From: DATJIG01 sp050260515
GTDB taxonomy: Bacteria > Pseudomonadota > Alphaproteobacteria > SMXQ01
Direction of reading: 5' to 3'
Assembly: GCA_050260515.1 (NCBI GenBank)
Contig: JBLNCI010000015.1
Coordinates: 6,242-70,241 of the forward strand
Length of the DNA: 64,000 bases
The translations under genes and the position numbers were made by a program. Below, piece after piece: positions 53,458 through 63,891 of this stretch. Position 1 is the first letter of the stretch. Every line of letters starts with the position of its first letter. The notes under the pieces were generated by a model. That model was not told the origin of the DNA. It ran no database searches and saw nothing but the letters and a program-made list of their open reading frames with translations.

Positions 53458-53682
53458 CTAGCGTTTCGGGCACCCCGATCCGGTGACGACCGTGTGCGCC
53501 GGGGGATCGCTGGCGGGGAAGGATTCCTCCGAGGCCTCGGTGACGAGCTCGCCCTCGTCGAGCAGCTCGCCCGCTATGCTGTGGCCGTCGGCGATCCCGC
53601 GCACCGGGCCGCGTTCCTGGCGCTCCTGCTCATGCTCAGCGCTGCGGTCGCGCCTGGCTCCGCCTCGTGTCTCGTCCGTCAT
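53458..53682 (-). CDS. Small protein with a SFPASDPPA motif
   Basis: The 74-residue acidic protein has a disordered, charged N-terminus and ends with EASEESFPASDPPAHT near residues 52-67. The EESFPASDPPA signature recurs in many short alphaproteobacterial proteins of unknown function. A GGGAG site lies before ATG 53682. It is transcribed from between two plus-strand KTSC genes. Confidence 0.7.
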   Translation of the reverse strand: MTDETRGGARRDRSAEHEQERQERGPVRGIADGHSIAGELLDEGELVTEASEESFPASDPPAHTVVTGSGCPKR

Positions 53683-53786
53683 CGCCGTGCTCCCCTGGAA
53701 ATCGCCTTGCAGCGGGTTGAATGGCACCGAACGCACGCACGCCGCCGACGTTCCCTCATGCCAGCACATCGCGACTGGAGGCCACC

Positions 53787-54008
53787 ATGCCGGCGCTCGC
53801 GTCCCGTGCCATCCGCCTGATCCGGTACGACGCCGACCGCCGCCGGCTGTTCGTCACCTTCCGGGATTCCGGCAAGACCTATGCCTACTTCGACGTCCCG
53901 CCGCAGGTGTACGGCGCCTTCCTGGCGGCCGAGTCCCACGGCAGCTTCTTCAGCGAGCACGTCCGCGATGCCTTCCGCTTCGAGGAGGTACCGGACCGAC
54001 CGCGCTGA
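53787..54008 (+). CDS. KTSC-domain protein (copy 2)
   Basis: The 73-residue protein repeats the pattern of copy 1: RLIRYDADRRRLFVTFRDSG, YAYFDVPPQVYGAFLAAES and SFFSEHVRDAF. GGAGG is present before ATG 53787. Strong conservation with copy 1 around LFVTFxDSG and FDVP/YAVP shows duplication. Function is unknown. Confidence 0.82.
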   Translation: MPALASRAIRLIRYDADRRRLFVTFRDSGKTYAYFDVPPQVYGAFLAAESHGSFFSEHVRDAFRFEEVPDRPR

Positions 54009-54091
54009 CCTCGCATTGCCGCGCTCCGGTGGCCGCCCTACACTCTCGTCAAAGCCGGCGGCGCGACCGTCGGCGATGACAGGGGGAAACG

Positions 54092-55267
54092 ATGATCCAT
54101 TCATTGAGGGCGCTCGCCTGCGCCGCGATTCTCAACCTCGCGGCAACCTCGGCGTTCGCCATCACGGGCGACAAGGCCGAGTTCGTGAAGGTCGGCGACG
54201 GCGTGTACGCCTACGTCGGCAAGAAAAACGACGCCAACGCGATGGTGATCGTCACCTCGCAGGGCGTCGTTCTCGTGGACACTGGCAACAACCAGCCGGA
54301 CACGCGCGACATCGCCGCGAAGATCAAGTCCGTCACCGATCAGCCGGTGCGCTACATCGTGATCTCGCAGAACCACGGCGACCACATCGGCGGCACACCG
54401 CTGTTCTCGCCGCCCGCGAACCTCGTGGTGCATGACCGCGTCGCGAAGCAGCTCGCGGACTTCAAGGCCTATCAGATCAAGACCTGGCAGAAGCGCTTTC
54501 CCGAGCGCGCCGAGGCGATGAAGGACGTGAAGCCGATCGACACCGTCGTGAGCTTTCCCGACCGGATGACGCTGCGGCTCGGCGGCAGGACCGTCGAGCT
54601 GATCTACGTCGACGACATCTACAATCCGGGCGACGTCGCGGTGTGGGTGCCCGATGCCGGCGTGCTCCACGCGTCCTTCGCGGGCTACAAGGACCGCCAT
54701 CCCGACATCCGTCCCGACTACAGCCACGGCACGACGTGGGGGATGCTCAAGCAGCTCGAGGCCTACATCGCGCTGCAGCCGAAGGTGGTGATTCCGGCGC
54801 ACGGCCCGCTCGGCGGCCCGGAGATCCTGACGACGATGGTCGACTACCTGCTGTCGGCGCGGGAAAAGGTCCGGTTGATGATGGCCAAGGGCACGCAGCT
54901 CCCGGACATCATCAAGCAGTTCAGCATGAGCGAGTACAAGGGGTGGGACCGCGAGAATCACTTCGACTGGATGGCGGAGACGCTGTGGCGCGAACTGCAG
55001 GGAATGGGTCCGCAGATCGCGAACATCGAGGAGCGCGCCGTCAAGGGTGCCACGATCGAGGCCATCGAGGAGGAAGGCCGGCGACTGACGGTCGACACCG
55101 GCGGCCAGAAGCTCCGGCTGCGGGTCGCCTCAGACACCAACATCGAGGGCATCCCCGACCGCACCCAGTTCCGCAACGGCATGAAGGTCTCGGCCGAGTA
55201 CCAGGTGCCGGTCGGCGGCAACGCGGCGCTCGGCTACGACATCATGGAGATCAGGGTCGACCGGTAA
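54092..55267 (+). CDS. Metallo-beta-lactamase-fold hydrolase, exported
   Basis: The 391-residue protein has a signal peptide (MIHSLRALACAAILNLAATS...FA) and an MBL fold. The metal motif reads ISQNHGDHIGG: the first His of HxHxDH is replaced by Gln, while the second His and the DH are kept. An Asp is found in YNPGDVAVWVPDAG, and the third-metal His in IPAHGPLGG. The C-terminal 100 residues form an extra domain. It could be a mono- or low-affinity di-zinc hydrolase. Confidence 0.83.
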   Translation: MIHSLRALACAAILNLAATSAFAITGDKAEFVKVGDGVYAYVGKKNDANAMVIVTSQGVVLVDTGNNQPDTRDIAAKIKSVTDQPVRYIVISQNHGDHIGGTPLFSPPANLVVHDRVAKQLADFKAYQIKTWQKRFPERAEAMKDVKPIDTVVSFPDRMTLRLGGRTVELIYVDDIYNPGDVAVWVPDAGVLHASFAGYKDRHPDIRPDYSHGTTWGMLKQLEAYIALQPKVVIPAHGPLGGPEILTTMVDYLLSAREKVRLMMAKGTQLPDIIKQFSMSEYKGWDRENHFDWMAETLWRELQGMGPQIANIEERAVKGATIEAIEEEGRRLTVDTGGQKLRLRVASDTNIEGIPDRTQFRNGMKVSAEYQVPVGGNAALGYDIMEIRVDR

Positions 55268-55290
55268 GCCGACAAGCAACCGCGCAAATC

Positions 55291-55321
55291 AGAAGGGGCT
55301 GGACGGCGTCCAGCCCCTTCT
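55291..55321. terminator. Bidirectional terminator between the MBL hydrolase and cckA
   Basis: AGAAGGGGCTGGAC (55291-55304) pairs perfectly with GTCCAGCCCCTTCT (55308-55321) over a 3-nt loop. A short T-rich run follows on the plus strand. It lies between convergent genes (stops at 55267 and 55343), so it serves both. Confidence 0.85.
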
Positions 55322-55342
55322 TTCATTCGCAGACGACGATGC

Positions 55343-57748
<2,406 letters not shown>

Positions 57749-57954
57749 ACCCGCGGCGCCGCACAGGAACGGGGCGACGGCGCCGGTCAGCGGACGGCCA
57801 AACAGACGCGCGGGCGCGACGACATCATGGTCGGCAACGATGGTGGGCCTCCCCCAAGCAGGCTCACGGCGCGGCGAACGGCGGCGCCGGATTCACTATA
57901 GCAGCGCGCGATTCCAGGCGACAACCCTGGGTGGGGATCGAGCCCGCGACCGGC

Positions 57955-59034
57955 TCAGCGCGGCGCAGACGGTGCGCCCGGCTTAAGCCGCAGGACGTAG
58001 CCGATGATCTCCGCGACCGCCTTGTAGTGCTCGGGCTTGATCGCCTGGTCGACGTCGCAGGTGGCGTAGAGCGCGCGGGCGAGCGGGGGATTCTCGACGA
58101 TGGGAACGTCATGCTCGCCGGCGACCTCGCGGATCTTGAGGGCGATGAAATCGGCGCCCTTGGCGACCACGACCGGCGCCTCCATCTCCTCGCGGACGTA
58201 CTTGAGGGCGACCGCGAAGTGGGTCGGGTTGGTGACCACCACCGTCGCCTCGGGCACGCTCGCCATCATGCGCTTGCGCGTCCGCTCCATCCGGAGCTGG
58301 CGCAACCGCGCCTTCACGTGCGGATCGCCGTCGGTCTGCTTCAGCTCGTCCTTCAGTTCCTGTCGCGACATGCGCAGACCGCGCATGTGACGGAAGCGCT
58401 GGTACAGCATGTCGAGCGCGGCGATCGCCGCCACGACCGACAGCGTCGACCACATCAGGCGCCCGGCGATGGTTCCGAGGTGCTGCAGCAGCGCCATCGG
58501 CGAGAACGCCGGCATCTGATCGAGCATCCGGAACTCGGGCAGCAGCACGTACACCGCGACCCCGCCGACGATGCAGAGCTTGATCAGGCCCTTGAGGAAC
58601 TCGGCCAGCGCCTGGGTCGAGAACAGCCGCTTGAAGCCGGCGCCCGGGGAGATCTTGCTGAAGTCCGGCATCAGCGGCTCGACCGAGAACGAGACGCCGT
58701 GCTGGATCAGCCCGCTCAGCAGCGCCAGCGCCGCGAGCAGGGCGAGCGGCAGCGCCAGCGCGCCGCCGATCTCGCCGGCGAGGTAGCCGAACACGGCGCC
58801 CATCTGGCCGTCGGCGATGCGGTCGGGGTGATCGAGGAACGCGGTCAGCGCGAGCCCGATCCGTTTCAGCGCCGACGGCGCGAGCATCACGACGAGGATC
58901 GTGCCGCCGAGCAGCATGAACAGGTGGTTGACCTCGCGGGAGGTCGCGAATTGCCCCTTGTCGCGCGCCTCGTCGAGGCGTCGTTGGGAAGGGTCTTCGG
59001 TTTTGTCGTCGGTGTCCTCGCCGCCCTCGGCCAT
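57955..59034 (-). CDS. flhB: Flagellar export switch protein FlhB
   Basis: The 359-residue inner-membrane protein has four transmembrane helices between about residues 33 and 210 and the autocleavage motif NPTH (269-272), where FlhB splits itself to switch substrate class. The C-terminal cytoplasmic domain ends with a Lys/Pro-rich tail. It is the last gene of the flgB-flgC-fliE-fliQ-fliR-flhB unit, beginning directly after the fliR stop. Confidence 0.96.
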   Translation of the reverse strand: MAEGGEDTDDKTEDPSQRRLDEARDKGQFATSREVNHLFMLLGGTILVVMLAPSALKRIGLALTAFLDHPDRIADGQMGAVFGYLAGEIGGALALPLALLAALALLSGLIQHGVSFSVEPLMPDFSKISPGAGFKRLFSTQALAEFLKGLIKLCIVGGVAVYVLLPEFRMLDQMPAFSPMALLQHLGTIAGRLMWSTLSVVAAIAALDMLYQRFRHMRGLRMSRQELKDELKQTDGDPHVKARLRQLRMERTRKRMMASVPEATVVVTNPTHFAVALKYVREEMEAPVVVAKGADFIALKIREVAGEHDVPIVENPPLARALYATCDVDQAIKPEHYKAVAEIIGYVLRLKPGAPSAPR

Positions 59035-59805
59035 CTACGGGCTCCCTCCGAAGGCGCCCTCGACCAGCGGGCCGAGGCGGTCCATGAACCACAGCAGCAG
59101 CAGCGGCAGCGTCACCGCCAGCACCGCGAAACCGAGGAAGGTCTGGGCCGGCGCGGCGATGAAGAAAATCTGCACCTGCGGCATCAGGCGCGACAGCAGG
59201 CCCATGCCGAGGGCGACGATGGTGCCGACCACGATCAGCGGCGCGGCGAGCGCGAGGCCGAGCGCGAAGCTCTCGGCGACGACGCGCGCAAACGACTGGG
59301 CGAGGTCGCCGGTGGGCAGCGGCGCGCCGGGGGCCATCAGATCGTAGCTGCCGACCAGCGCCGTGATGAGCACATGATGGAACCCGGTGACGAACACCAG
59401 GACGACGCCGATGGTGGTCAGCACGGTCGCCGGCAGCGCCGCCTGCTGGGCGGTCGTCGGATCGTTGGTCAGCGCGTTGGCGAGCTGGGCCTGGAAGGCG
59501 ATGATGGTGCCCGCGGTCGCGAGCGCCGACATCGCGGTGCGGGCGACGAGGCCGAGGAACGCGCCGGCGGCGACCTCGATGGCGACGTACGCCGCGAGCA
59601 GCGCCGCCGACTCCGGCATCGCCGGCAGCCGGTCGCGCAGCAGCGGCGCGAGCGTCACCGAGAGCCCGAGCGCGATCATCAGCCGCGCCCGCGGCGCGAC
59701 CGACGCCTCGCCGAACCCCGGCAGGAACATCATCGCGGCGCCGACGCGGGCGAACACCAGCAGGATGCCGAACGTCTCGCCGACCGCGAGATCGGCGATC
59801 GTCAT
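59035..59805 (-). CDS. fliR: Flagellar export gate protein FliR
   Basis: The 256-residue membrane protein has about six helices and family marks such as FARVGAAMMFLPGFGEASV and the later SYDLMAPGAPL. FliR forms part of the FliPQR export gate. The start overlaps the fliQ stop (ATGA) and flhB follows with no gap. Confidence 0.95.
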   Translation of the reverse strand: MTIADLAVGETFGILLVFARVGAAMMFLPGFGEASVAPRARLMIALGLSVTLAPLLRDRLPAMPESAALLAAYVAIEVAAGAFLGLVARTAMSALATAGTIIAFQAQLANALTNDPTTAQQAALPATVLTTIGVVLVFVTGFHHVLITALVGSYDLMAPGAPLPTGDLAQSFARVVAESFALGLALAAPLIVVGTIVALGMGLLSRLMPQVQIFFIAAPAQTFLGFAVLAVTLPLLLLWFMDRLGPLVEGAFGGSP

Positions 59806-60074
59806 CCGACGTTTCCCGAGGCGATGCGCGCGGCGATGCCGCGGGTGAAGGTGGTGAGCTGGCCGAGCATGAACGGCAGCAGCAGCATGAGCGAGATGAA
59901 GATGACGATCAGCTTCGGCACGAAGGCGAGCGTCGATTCCTGGATTTGCGTCAGCGCCTGGAGCAGCGAGATGACGAGGCCCACGACGAGCGCGATGATC
60001 ATCACCGGCGCGCCGACCTTGAGGGTGACGGTGAGCGCCTCGCGGGTGACGTCGATGACGTCGGCGGCGTTCAT
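59802..60074 (-). CDS. fliQ: Flagellar export gate protein FliQ
   Basis: The 90-residue protein has two transmembrane helices and the conserved ISLLQALTQIQESTLAFVPK segment. It is one of several FliQ copies that wrap the FliP/FliR gate. It follows fliE and overlaps fliR, as in other alphaproteobacteria. Confidence 0.96.
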   Translation of the reverse strand: MNAADVIDVTREALTVTLKVGAPVMIIALVVGLVISLLQALTQIQESTLAFVPKLIVIFISLMLLLPFMLGQLTTFTRGIAARIASGNVG

Positions 60075-60083
60075 GGCGCCGCC

Positions 60084-60389
60084 TCAGATCGGCATCTTGA
60101 GGATGTCCTGGTAGGCGGCGATCATCTTGTCGCGGACCGTCACCACCGTCTGCAGCGCGACGTCCGCGTTGGCGACCGCCGTCACCACCTCGGCGTAGTC
60201 GGCCTTGCCGAGCAGCGCCGCGGCGCCGAGCTTCTCGGCCCTGACCCCCTCGTCCTTGGCGGCGCTCGCCATGTCGCCGAGCATATCGGCGAAGCTCTTG
60301 CCCGACGGACGGGCCTCGAGCCCGCCGCCGGTCGCGCTCTGGGCGACCGACTTGTAGGCGTGGAGCGCATTGGTGACGTTGACGGCCAT
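60084..60389 (-). CDS. fliE: Flagellar hook-basal body protein FliE
   Basis: The 101-residue protein shows the FliE C-terminus (ADVALQTVVTVRDKMIAAYQDILKMPI type; here VANADVALQTVVTVRDKMIA). It joins the MS ring to the rod. It lies 9 bp before fliQ and 79 bp after flgC in the same direction. Confidence 0.92.
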   Translation of the reverse strand: MAVNVTNALHAYKSVAQSATGGGLEARPSGKSFADMLGDMASAAKDEGVRAEKLGAAALLGKADYAEVVTAVANADVALQTVVTVRDKMIAAYQDILKMPI

Positions 60390-60468
60390 GTCGAACCTCG
60401 ACTGTTCAACTGCGCCGTCCTGGCATGGGGAACGGCGCGACCTTCATGGCCGCGCCGGAACGAAATCG

Positions 60469-60879
60469 CTAGCCGCGAAGCACGTCTATCGTGCGCAGCA
60501 GCATCGTGCGCGACGCGTCGACGACGCTGAGGTTTGCCTCGTAGCTGCGCTGCGCCTCGCGCAGGTCCATCATCTCGACCAGCGGCTTGACGTTCGACGT
60601 CAGCACGAAGCCGTCGGCGTCGGCCGCCGGGTTGCCGGGATCGTACTTGCGCGAGAAATCGGTCTTGTCGGCGACGATGCCGTTGGTCTTGACGAGACTG
60701 GTGCCGAGCACGCGATCGAGCGCGTTCTTGAACGTCACCAGCTTGCGGCGGTACGGCTCGCCGCCGGGCTTGTCGGACACCGTGTCGGCGTTGGCGATGT
60801 TCTCCGCCACGACCCGCATGCGCTCGCCCTCGGCCTTGAGGCCGGAGGCGGAGATGCGGAGGGTCTTGAACAGGTCCAT
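60469..60879 (-). CDS. flgC: Flagellar basal-body rod protein FlgC
   Basis: The 136-residue protein has the proximal-rod N-terminal motif (RISASGLKAEGERMRVVAEN) followed by IANADTVSD, and the C-terminal helix EAQRSYEANLSVVDASRTML. It forms part of the rod. It follows flgB by 22 bp. Confidence 0.95.
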   Translation of the reverse strand: MDLFKTLRISASGLKAEGERMRVVAENIANADTVSDKPGGEPYRRKLVTFKNALDRVLGTSLVKTNGIVADKTDFSRKYDPGNPAADADGFVLTSNVKPLVEMMDLREAQRSYEANLSVVDASRTMLLRTIDVLRG

Positions 60880-60901
60880 GGGCCGTCTCCGTTACGCGCG
60901 A

Positions 60902-61309
60902 TCAGCCGGCGCCGCCGCGCCCGAGCGCGGTTTTGATCATGCCGATCTGCTTGCGGTAGAGGTTGATCGCGAACTGGTAGTCGATGCCGGTCTTCGACAC
61001 CTTGATCAGCTCGTTCTCCATGTCGACGGTGTTGCCGTTCATGGTCGGCGTGCCGGAGGTGTCGTCGACGGCGGTCCAGTGCGCGCCGCGCACCTGGGCG
61101 CCGAAGTGCCCGCGCTGGGTCGCGACCGGCACCCCGGGGTTCCCGGCGCCGCGCACCAGCTCGGCAAACGTGGGCTCCTTGAGGTCGCGCGCCTTGTAGC
61201 CGGGCGTATCGGCGTTGGCGACGTTCTGCGCCAGCAGGTCCTGACGCTGCGCGAGCCACGTCAGGCGCTTGTTGATCAGATCGAAAAACGGGATCTTCGA
61301 CAGGTCCAT
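60902..61309 (-). CDS. flgB: Flagellar basal-body rod protein FlgB
   Basis: The 135-residue protein starts with DLSKIPFFDLINKRLTWLAQ and has the rod motif NVANADTPGYKARDL; its C-terminal helix is DYQFAINLYRKQIGMIKTAL. ATG 61309 was chosen because upstream codons in the open frame are not family-like. It is the first gene of the minus-strand flagellar unit and divergent from csrA. Confidence 0.94.
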   Translation of the reverse strand: MDLSKIPFFDLINKRLTWLAQRQDLLAQNVANADTPGYKARDLKEPTFAELVRGAGNPGVPVATQRGHFGAQVRGAHWTAVDDTSGTPTMNGNTVDMENELIKVSKTGIDYQFAINLYRKQIGMIKTALGRGGAG

Positions 61310-61492
61310 CGGCGACCGGCTATGCCACTCGGCTCTGGCGCGTTCACGAAATCGTTGGGCGCCTCGAAGCGGCAGGCAGTATTTGCCTACTGTTGTTAAC
61401 AAAGCGTAAAGCGGGCTATCCTCGCCTCCAGCGCGCAACCGTCGGGCCGAGCGCCCGGCACCACGGACAGCCCCGCCCCGGTCGAGGACAGC
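61310..61492. other. Divergent flgB/csrA promoter region (183 bp)
   Basis: The region holds the promoters of both flagellar units. An inverted repeat AGGCA-gtatt-TGCCT is at about 61372-61386, and GTTGTTAACAAAG follows. Neither a clean sigma-54 (-24/-12) nor a sigma-28 site was found. Nothing else stands out. Confidence 0.4.
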
Positions 61493-61720
61493 ATGCTTTA
61501 TCTCACCCGCAAGATCGGCGAGTCGGTCGTCATCAACGACAACATCGAGGTCACGGTGGTCGAGGTGCGCGGCAAGTCGATCAAGCTGGGCTTCACCTTC
61601 CCGGCCGACGTCAGCGTGCTGCGGCGCGAGATCTTCGAGCGGGTCCAGGCCGAAAACCGCGCCGCCGCCGAGGCGAGCGCCGAATCGCTGCCGCCCGAGG
61701 GCGCCGCCGACAAGGCCTGA
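61493..61720 (+). CDS. csrA: Carbon storage regulator CsrA
   Basis: The 75-residue protein has the CsrA fold with LYLTRKIGESVVINDNIEV at the start and SVLRREIFERVQ, including the RNA-binding Arg. The C-terminus is an Ala/Glu-rich extension. CsrA binds GGA motifs in mRNA leaders. Its position opposite flgB suggests control of flagellar gene expression, as in other bacteria that link CsrA to FliW/flagellin. Confidence 0.95.
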   Translation: MLYLTRKIGESVVINDNIEVTVVEVRGKSIKLGFTFPADVSVLRREIFERVQAENRAAAEASAESLPPEGAADKA

Positions 61721-61811
61721 GCGCGCCCGCCCGGCAGGGCCCGCGCGTCTTAAGCGTCCATTAACCAAACCGGCGCGAGGATCGAGTCTCCGCAGCAGCG
61801 AGATTCGATCC

Positions 61812-62135
61812 GTGGCCAACGACTCCGATCCGACTCGTCCGTCCGCCCGCGCCGACCGCGCGGTGGCGGTGGCGCTGCGCGACCAGGCCGACGCGGGTCG
61901 CCCCCGCATCGTCGCGTCGGGATACGGCGCGATCGCCGAGCGCATCCTCGAGATCGCGTTCGCCGCCGGCGTGAAGGTGCGCGAGGACGCCGACCTCGCC
62001 GAGGTGCTCGCCGCCCTCGAGCTCGACCGCGAGATTCCGCTCGAAGCGTTCACCGCCGTTGCCGAGATCCTCTCCTACGTCTACCGCGCCAACGCCGCGA
62101 TGCGGTCCGGCGCCGCGCCCGAGGCCGCCCGATGA
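61812..62135 (+). CDS. Stand-alone FlhB C-terminal-domain-like protein
   Basis: The 107-residue protein resembles the cytoplasmic half of FlhB: ADRAVAVALRDQADAGRPRI, then SGYGAIAERILEIAFAAGVK and DREIPLEAFTAVAEILSYVY. It lacks the membrane helices and the NPTH motif. Such FlhB-like proteins occur beside flagellar genes and may complement or regulate FlhB. GTG 61812 is the start. The next gene overlaps by ATGA. Confidence 0.82.
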   Translation: MANDSDPTRPSARADRAVAVALRDQADAGRPRIVASGYGAIAERILEIAFAAGVKVREDADLAEVLAALELDREIPLEAFTAVAEILSYVYRANAAMRSGAAPEAAR

Positions 62136-62458
62136 CCCAAGCCGAGACGCTCAGCCGCGAGATCACCGGCATCGCCGCGATCATCACCGCCGCCCGCGGC
62201 ATGGTGAGCGACGGCAAGGCCGTCAATCTGCAGCCGCTCGAGGCCGAGATGCGCCGGCTGTGCGCCGCCGTCGAGCGCGTGCCGCGCACCGACGCGCGCC
62301 TGCTGGAGCCGCGCCTGCTCGCGCTGATCGACGAGCTCGACAAGCTGTTCGCCGCGATCTCCAGCCAGCACGCCGAGCTCAAGCAGCAGCTCGGCGACGT
62401 GGCGCTGCGCGGCCGCGCCGTCAACGCCTACGCCTCCCGCTCGAAAAAGTCCGGTTAG
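62132..62458 (+). CDS. Putative flagellar export chaperone (FlgN/FliT-like)
   Basis: The 108-residue protein is all-helical with coiled-coil character (LLALIDELDKLFAAISSQHA; LKQQLGDVALRGRAV). No cysteine or enzymatic motif is present. Size, structure and position between the FlhB-like gene and fliO suggest a FlgN- or FliT-like chaperone. The assignment is from context. Confidence 0.6.
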   Translation: MTQAETLSREITGIAAIITAARGMVSDGKAVNLQPLEAEMRRLCAAVERVPRTDARLLEPRLLALIDELDKLFAAISSQHAELKQQLGDVALRGRAVNAYASRSKKSG

Positions 62459-62473
62459 CATTCAGTCCCGTCC

Positions 62474-62761
62474 GTGGCCCTCGAAACCTCGCTCAAGTTC
62501 GCCCTCGCCTTCGTCCTCGTGCTGGGCCTGATCGCCCTCGGCACCTGGACCCTCCGTCGCTTCGGCCTCGGCATCTCGGGAGTCGCCGCGCGCGGCCGCC
62601 GTCTCGCCGTGGTCGAGTCGCTCGCGCTCGACGCCCGCCATCGCCTGGTGCTGGTGCGGCGCGACGACCGCGAGCATCTGGTGTTGCTCGGCGCGACCGA
62701 GACCGTCGTGGAAGCGGGCATCGTCGCTCCGTCCGTTGCGTCCCAGGAGTCCCAGTCGTGA
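62474..62761 (+). CDS. fliO: Flagellar biosynthetic protein FliO
   Basis: The 95-residue protein has an N-terminal transmembrane helix (FALAFVLVLGLIALGTWTL) and the FliO cytoplasmic domain (RRLAVVESLALDARHRLVLVR and REHLVLLGATETVVE). FliO helps assemble the FliP ring. Start at GTG 62474. The fliP start overlaps its stop by 4 nt (GTGA). Confidence 0.9.
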   Translation: MALETSLKFALAFVLVLGLIALGTWTLRRFGLGISGVAARGRRLAVVESLALDARHRLVLVRRDDREHLVLLGATETVVEAGIVAPSVASQESQS

Positions 62762-63534
62762 GTTTTTGGCGTATGGCCGCGGGGCGCGTCGTCGTCCGCC
62801 TGTTCCCCGTCGTCCTCGTCCTGCTTGCGACCGTTCTTTCGTCGGGCCACGCCCTGGCCCAGACCGTCAGCATCGATCTCGGCGGCGAAGGCTCGTCGAC
62901 GGGCCGCATCGTCCAGCTCGTCGTCCTCATCACGGTACTGTCGCTGGCGCCGGCGATCCTCGTCATGGTGACGTCGTTCACCCGCATCGTCGTCGTGCTG
63001 TCGTTCCTGCGCAGCGCGCTTGGCACGCAGCAGGCGCCGCCCAACATGGTGCTGGTGTCGCTCGCCCTTTTCCTCACCGGCTTCGTCATGTCGCCGGTAT
63101 TCGAGCGCGCCTGGCGCGACGGCATCCAGCCGCTGATGGAGGAGCGCATCGGCGAGGCCGAGGCGTTCACCCGCGCGGCCCAGCCGTTCCACGAGTTCAT
63201 GATGACGCAGGTGCGCGAGGACGATCTCGCGCTGTTCACCGGCCTCGCCCGCGGCGAGCCCGCGGCGACCCCCGACGCGGTGCCGTACACGACGCTGGTC
63301 CCGGCGTTCATGATCAGCGAGCTCCGGCGCGCCTTCGAGATCGGCTTCCTGATCTTCCTTCCGTTCCTCATCATCGACATGGTGGTGTCGTCGATCCTGA
63401 TGTCGATGGGCATGATGATGCTGCCGCCGGTCATGGTGTCGCTGCCGTTCAAGCTGATCTTCTTCGTGCTGGTCGACGGCTGGGCGCTGGTGGCGGGGTC
63501 GCTCGTCCAGAGCTTCGGCACCGTCGGCGGCTGA
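62758..63534 (+). CDS. fliP: Flagellar export gate protein FliP
   Basis: The 258-residue protein has a cleaved signal sequence (VRLFPVVLVLLATVLSSGHA), four further membrane helices and the FliP signatures ILVMVTSFTRIVVVLSFLR, GTQQAPPNMVL and FEIGFLIFLPFLIIDMVVSS. It forms the pentameric core of the export gate. GTG 62758 was chosen for its AGGAG site and GTGA overlap; ATG 62773 is an alternative start. Confidence 0.96.
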   Translation: MSFWRMAAGRVVVRLFPVVLVLLATVLSSGHALAQTVSIDLGGEGSSTGRIVQLVVLITVLSLAPAILVMVTSFTRIVVVLSFLRSALGTQQAPPNMVLVSLALFLTGFVMSPVFERAWRDGIQPLMEERIGEAEAFTRAAQPFHEFMMTQVREDDLALFTGLARGEPAATPDAVPYTTLVPAFMISELRRAFEIGFLIFLPFLIIDMVVSSILMSMGMMMLPPVMVSLPFKLIFFVLVDGWALVAGSLVQSFGTVGG

Positions 63535-63577
63535 TCGGCCGCCACCGTCCCACGGCCGCATGGTCCGCTGTCGGATC

Positions 63578-63672
63578 GTGGGACAAACATGTTCAGCGAA
63601 AACAATGTCCTGGCTCATTTGTCCCACTGTCCCACACTGGGCATTTGGGACACCTGGGACAGTTGGGACAGT
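63578..63672. repeat. TGTCCCA/TGGGACA repeat cluster downstream of fliP
   Basis: GTGGGACAAA (63578-63587) is complementary to TTTGTCCCAC (63618-63627). Two tandem TGTCCCAC units (63620-63635) face three 9-bp TGGGACAnn units (63646-63672), which can fold back on them. The element is compact and non-coding. It may be a fold-back repeat or part of the fliP transcript end. Confidence 0.7.
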
Positions 63673-63781
63673 TTTGAACAGGGGCGATGCGATCGCGTGC
63701 GTACGGCACGGTTCTCGGCACAAGGCCGGGGATGACGTGGAGCGATCGTGAGTTCGTTGCTCGGGCCTCGCGGCTGTATGT

Positions 63782-63840
63782 GTCCCTAACTCACCGAAGC
63801 CCGCTCCGGGTTGTGAGGCCGGAGCGGGCTGGTGAGGGAC
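63782..63840. other. Long imperfect stem-loop
   Basis: A perfect 12-bp core, AGCCCGCTCCGG (63798-63809) with CCGGAGCGGGCT (63819-63830), is extended by CTCACC/GGTGAG and GTCC/GGAC arms with two small bulges. It gives one of the most stable foldings in the window. There is no T-run after it. It may be a transcript end or part of a structured RNA. Confidence 0.6.
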
Positions 63841-63891
63841 CGGTGGGTTCGTGGGTGTTTGCTAAGCACCACGCGGACACACGTCGTCGTC

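Noticed and set aside
57931..60114. Plus-strand open frame of over 700 codons opposite flhB, fliR and fliQ
   Set aside because: It is antisense to three verified flagellar genes. High Arg, Glu, Gln and His content is typical of shadow frames.
61365..61390. Possible sigma-54 promoter (GGCAGGCAGTATTTGC) in front of csrA
   Set aside because: The spacing between the GG and GC elements is 8 or 12 bp instead of the required 10, so it does not fit a -24/-12 promoter.
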